Made by a program: the position numbers and the translations under genes
In this document: piece after piece, positions 50,575-51,739 of the stretch
Numbering within the stretch: position 1 is the stretch's first letter
Layout of the letters: every line of letters starts with the position of its first letter
Assembly (NCBI GenBank): GCA_021372775.1
Contig: JAJFTU010000196.1
Location: 1 to 51,739 of the forward strand
Reading direction: 5' to 3'
Length of the DNA stretch: 51,739 nucleotides
DNA from: a bacterium
GTDB lineage: Bacteria > Acidobacteriota > Polarisedimenticolia > J045
The notes under the pieces: model-generated
Told to the model about the DNA's origin: nothing
Database searches by the model: none
What the model saw: the letters and a program-made list of their open reading frames with translations, nothing else

Positions 50575-51404
50575 GAATCGAGCCGCCGCGGGCCGCGGGC
50601 CGCCGCCGGACGCGCCGCGCCCGTCGGCCCCACGTTGCCGAAACGGCGTTCGCGGCGCTGATAGTCCGCGATCGCCTGAAGGAAATGAACGCGCCGGAAG
50701 TCGGGCCACAGGACGTCGGTGACCCACAGCTCGGCGTACGCGATCTGCCACAGCAGGAAGTTGCTCAGCCGCAGCTCGCCCGAGGTGCGGATGAGGAGGT
50801 CCGGATCCGGCAGCCCGCCGGTGCTGAGCCGCGCCGCGAGCGCCGTCTCGTCGATCGTCCGCGGATCGAGCCGTCCCTCGGCCGCGTCGCGCGCGAGGGC
50901 GCGCGCCGCCTCGACGATGTCGCCGCGCCCGGAGTAGGAGAGCGCGACGAGGAAGGTCAGCCCGGTGTTGTCCTTCGTCCGCTCCTCGGCCGCGCGCAGC
51001 GAGGCGCGCAGCTTCGGCTCGAGGTCCTCGAGCGCGCCGATCGCGCGGAAGCGGACGTTCCGCCGGTGGATGCCGTCGAGCTCCTTGGCGAGATACTCGC
51101 GGAGCAGGGCCATCAGGCCCCGCACCTCGGCCGGCGGACGGGACCAGTTCTCGCGGCTGAACGCGTAGAGCGTGAGGACCTCGACCCCCAGCCGGACCGA
51201 GACGTCGAGGATCTCGCGCACCGAGGCGATCGCGGCGCGGTGCCCCGCGATCCGCGGCAGGCCGCGGGCCCGCGCCCAACGGCCGTTGCCGTCCATGATC
51301 ACGCCCACGTGACGCGGCAGCGCGGCGAGGTCGATCGCCTCCAGCAGCGCGGCTTCGTCCGGCGCGTCGGACGCCCGCCCGTCGGCGCGGTCGCTCGTCG
51401 TCAC
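50571..51404 (-). CDS. uppS: Isoprenyl (undecaprenyl) diphosphate synthase
   Basis: 277 aa cis-prenyltransferase that supplies the wall carrier lipid. VGVIMDGNGRWARARGLPRI holds the catalytic Asp38; YAFSRENWSRP, IRTSGELRLSNFLLWQ and AELWVTDVLWPDF follow. The GTG at 51404 has GGAGGG at 7 nt; an ATG 12 codons upstream is less well supported. It uses isoprenoids made by the dxs/dxr route. Confidence 0.95.
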   Translation of the reverse strand: MTTSDRADGRASDAPDEAALLEAIDLAALPRHVGVIMDGNGRWARARGLPRIAGHRAAIASVREILDVSVRLGVEVLTLYAFSRENWSRPPAEVRGLMALLREYLAKELDGIHRRNVRFRAIGALEDLEPKLRASLRAAEERTKDNTGLTFLVALSYSGRGDIVEAARALARDAAEGRLDPRTIDETALAARLSTGGLPDPDLLIRTSGELRLSNFLLWQIAYAELWVTDVLWPDFRRVHFLQAIADYQRRERRFGNVGPTGAARPAAARGPRRLDS

Positions 51405-51493
51405 GTTCGGCCCTCCGCAGTCCCGAGGCGAGGATACCATCCCCCGCCCGTCGCCGCGCCGCCCCGCGCCCGCGGCGCCGCCGTCGCGTCCGG

Positions 51494-51739
51494 TCACTTC
51501 AGGATCGTCTCCGGCTGGACGACCTGCAGGTCGGCGCAGGCGCCGAGATACGCGTCGAGGAACGGCTTGTGCGCCGCGCCGTAGATCACGAGCACGCGCT
51601 TGCCGACGTAGCGCGCCGTCAGGGCGCGGATCCGCGCCGCGATCTTGAGGTTCCGGTTCTCCCAGAGCGCGAGCCGGCCGCGGTCCGCCCCGCTCTTCAG
51701 GTGCGCGCGCAGGAAAACGCCCCACTGCGCGTCCACGTC
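51494..51739 (-). CDS. DUF5694/TraB-like protein, C-terminal part (cut by window)
   Basis: 82 codons visible, open to the window edge. The pattern RNLKIAARIRALTARYVGKR, then VLVIYGAAHKPFLDAYL resembles the end of DUF5694 or TraB/GumN-type proteins (RN..IA.....G.RVLV..GAGH). The N-terminal part lies outside the window, so the call is tentative. Confidence 0.5.
   Translation of the reverse strand, partial: DVDAQWGVFLRAHLKSGADRGRLALWENRNLKIAARIRALTARYVGKRVLVIYGAAHKPFLDAYLGACADLQVVQPETILK

Noticed and set aside
1-51739. CRISPR arrays, insertion sequences, prophage or integron features
   Set aside because: No regularly spaced repeats, transposase or integrase motifs were seen; the tRNA genes show no adjacent integrase or duplicated 3' end.

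Overview
The window is one 51.7 kb stretch of very GC-rich (about 70% or more by eye), densely coded bacterial chromosome. The organism is Gram-negative: there is an alginate-export-type porin, a TolC-type efflux channel, lipoproteins, RseP and a multihaem secreted cytochrome. The gene mix (HprK/RapZ regulatory PTS without sugar permeases, MEP isoprenoid pathway, bactofilin, multihaem cytochrome, a sigma-54-type promoter) would fit an Acidobacteriota-like or other deep-branching Gram-negative lineage. That placement is inference; there is no rRNA here.

Layout. 1-3.9 kb (minus): pepA (cut by the window edge), dxs and a lone nuoI. 4.0-5.6 kb (minus): a nucleotide-kinase-like gene overlapping a GHMP kinase. 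5.7-8.6 kb: a tRNA-queuosine mannosyltransferase-like gene, a PH-like membrane protein, a bactofilin, tRNA-Thr(CGU) with its terminator and a small unknown gene. 8.7-17.4 kb (minus): a heavy-metal RND efflux operon (Cys-rich secreted protein, outer-membrane channel, adaptor, pump) running into a CHASE hybrid histidine kinase. 17.6-21.5 kb: a lipoprotein, a convergently overlapping BvgS-like hybrid kinase and a pirin. 21.6-25.6 kb: a porin, a stretch with gene relics, an MFS transporter, a P-loop kinase and tRNA-Pro(GGG). 25.8-32.1 kb (minus): hprK-rapZ-EIIA(Man)-ptsH-ptsI, a signalling PTS with no EIIB/EIIC, followed by a MerR-type DNA-binding domain fused to a giant coiled coil. 32.3-33.4 kb (plus): an archaeal-type (type II) GAPDH-like gene with very strong codon bias. 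33.5-41.3 kb (minus): a long tightly packed run mutL - lytic transglycosylase - yceD - rpmF - plsX - fabD - fabG - acpP - fabF. 41.5-41.9 kb (plus): a stand-alone sigma factor piece (region 3.2 finger plus region 4, no region 2) preceded by a full-consensus sigma-54 promoter. 42-45.6 kb: a metallophosphatase-tetrahaem cytochrome, maf and gcvT-gcvH. 45.8-51.4 kb (minus): a ComEA-like protein coupled to a pseudopilin, then uppS-cdsA-dxr-rseP, and a partial DUF5694-like gene at the edge.

Strongest leads: (1) the sigma-54-driven split sigma factor at 41.5 kb; (2) an in-frame TAG that replaces the Ser codon of the NADPH-binding GSTGSIG motif in dxr, an essential gene here because dxs marks the MEP route; (3) the MerR-coiled-coil protein next to the regulatory PTS; (4) the archaeal-type GAPDH next to hprK; (5) several genes whose -10 box lies only 6-8 nt before the start codon and which lack a Shine-Dalgarno, suggesting leaderless transcripts; (6) coding-like relics on both strands around 23.0-23.4 kb.
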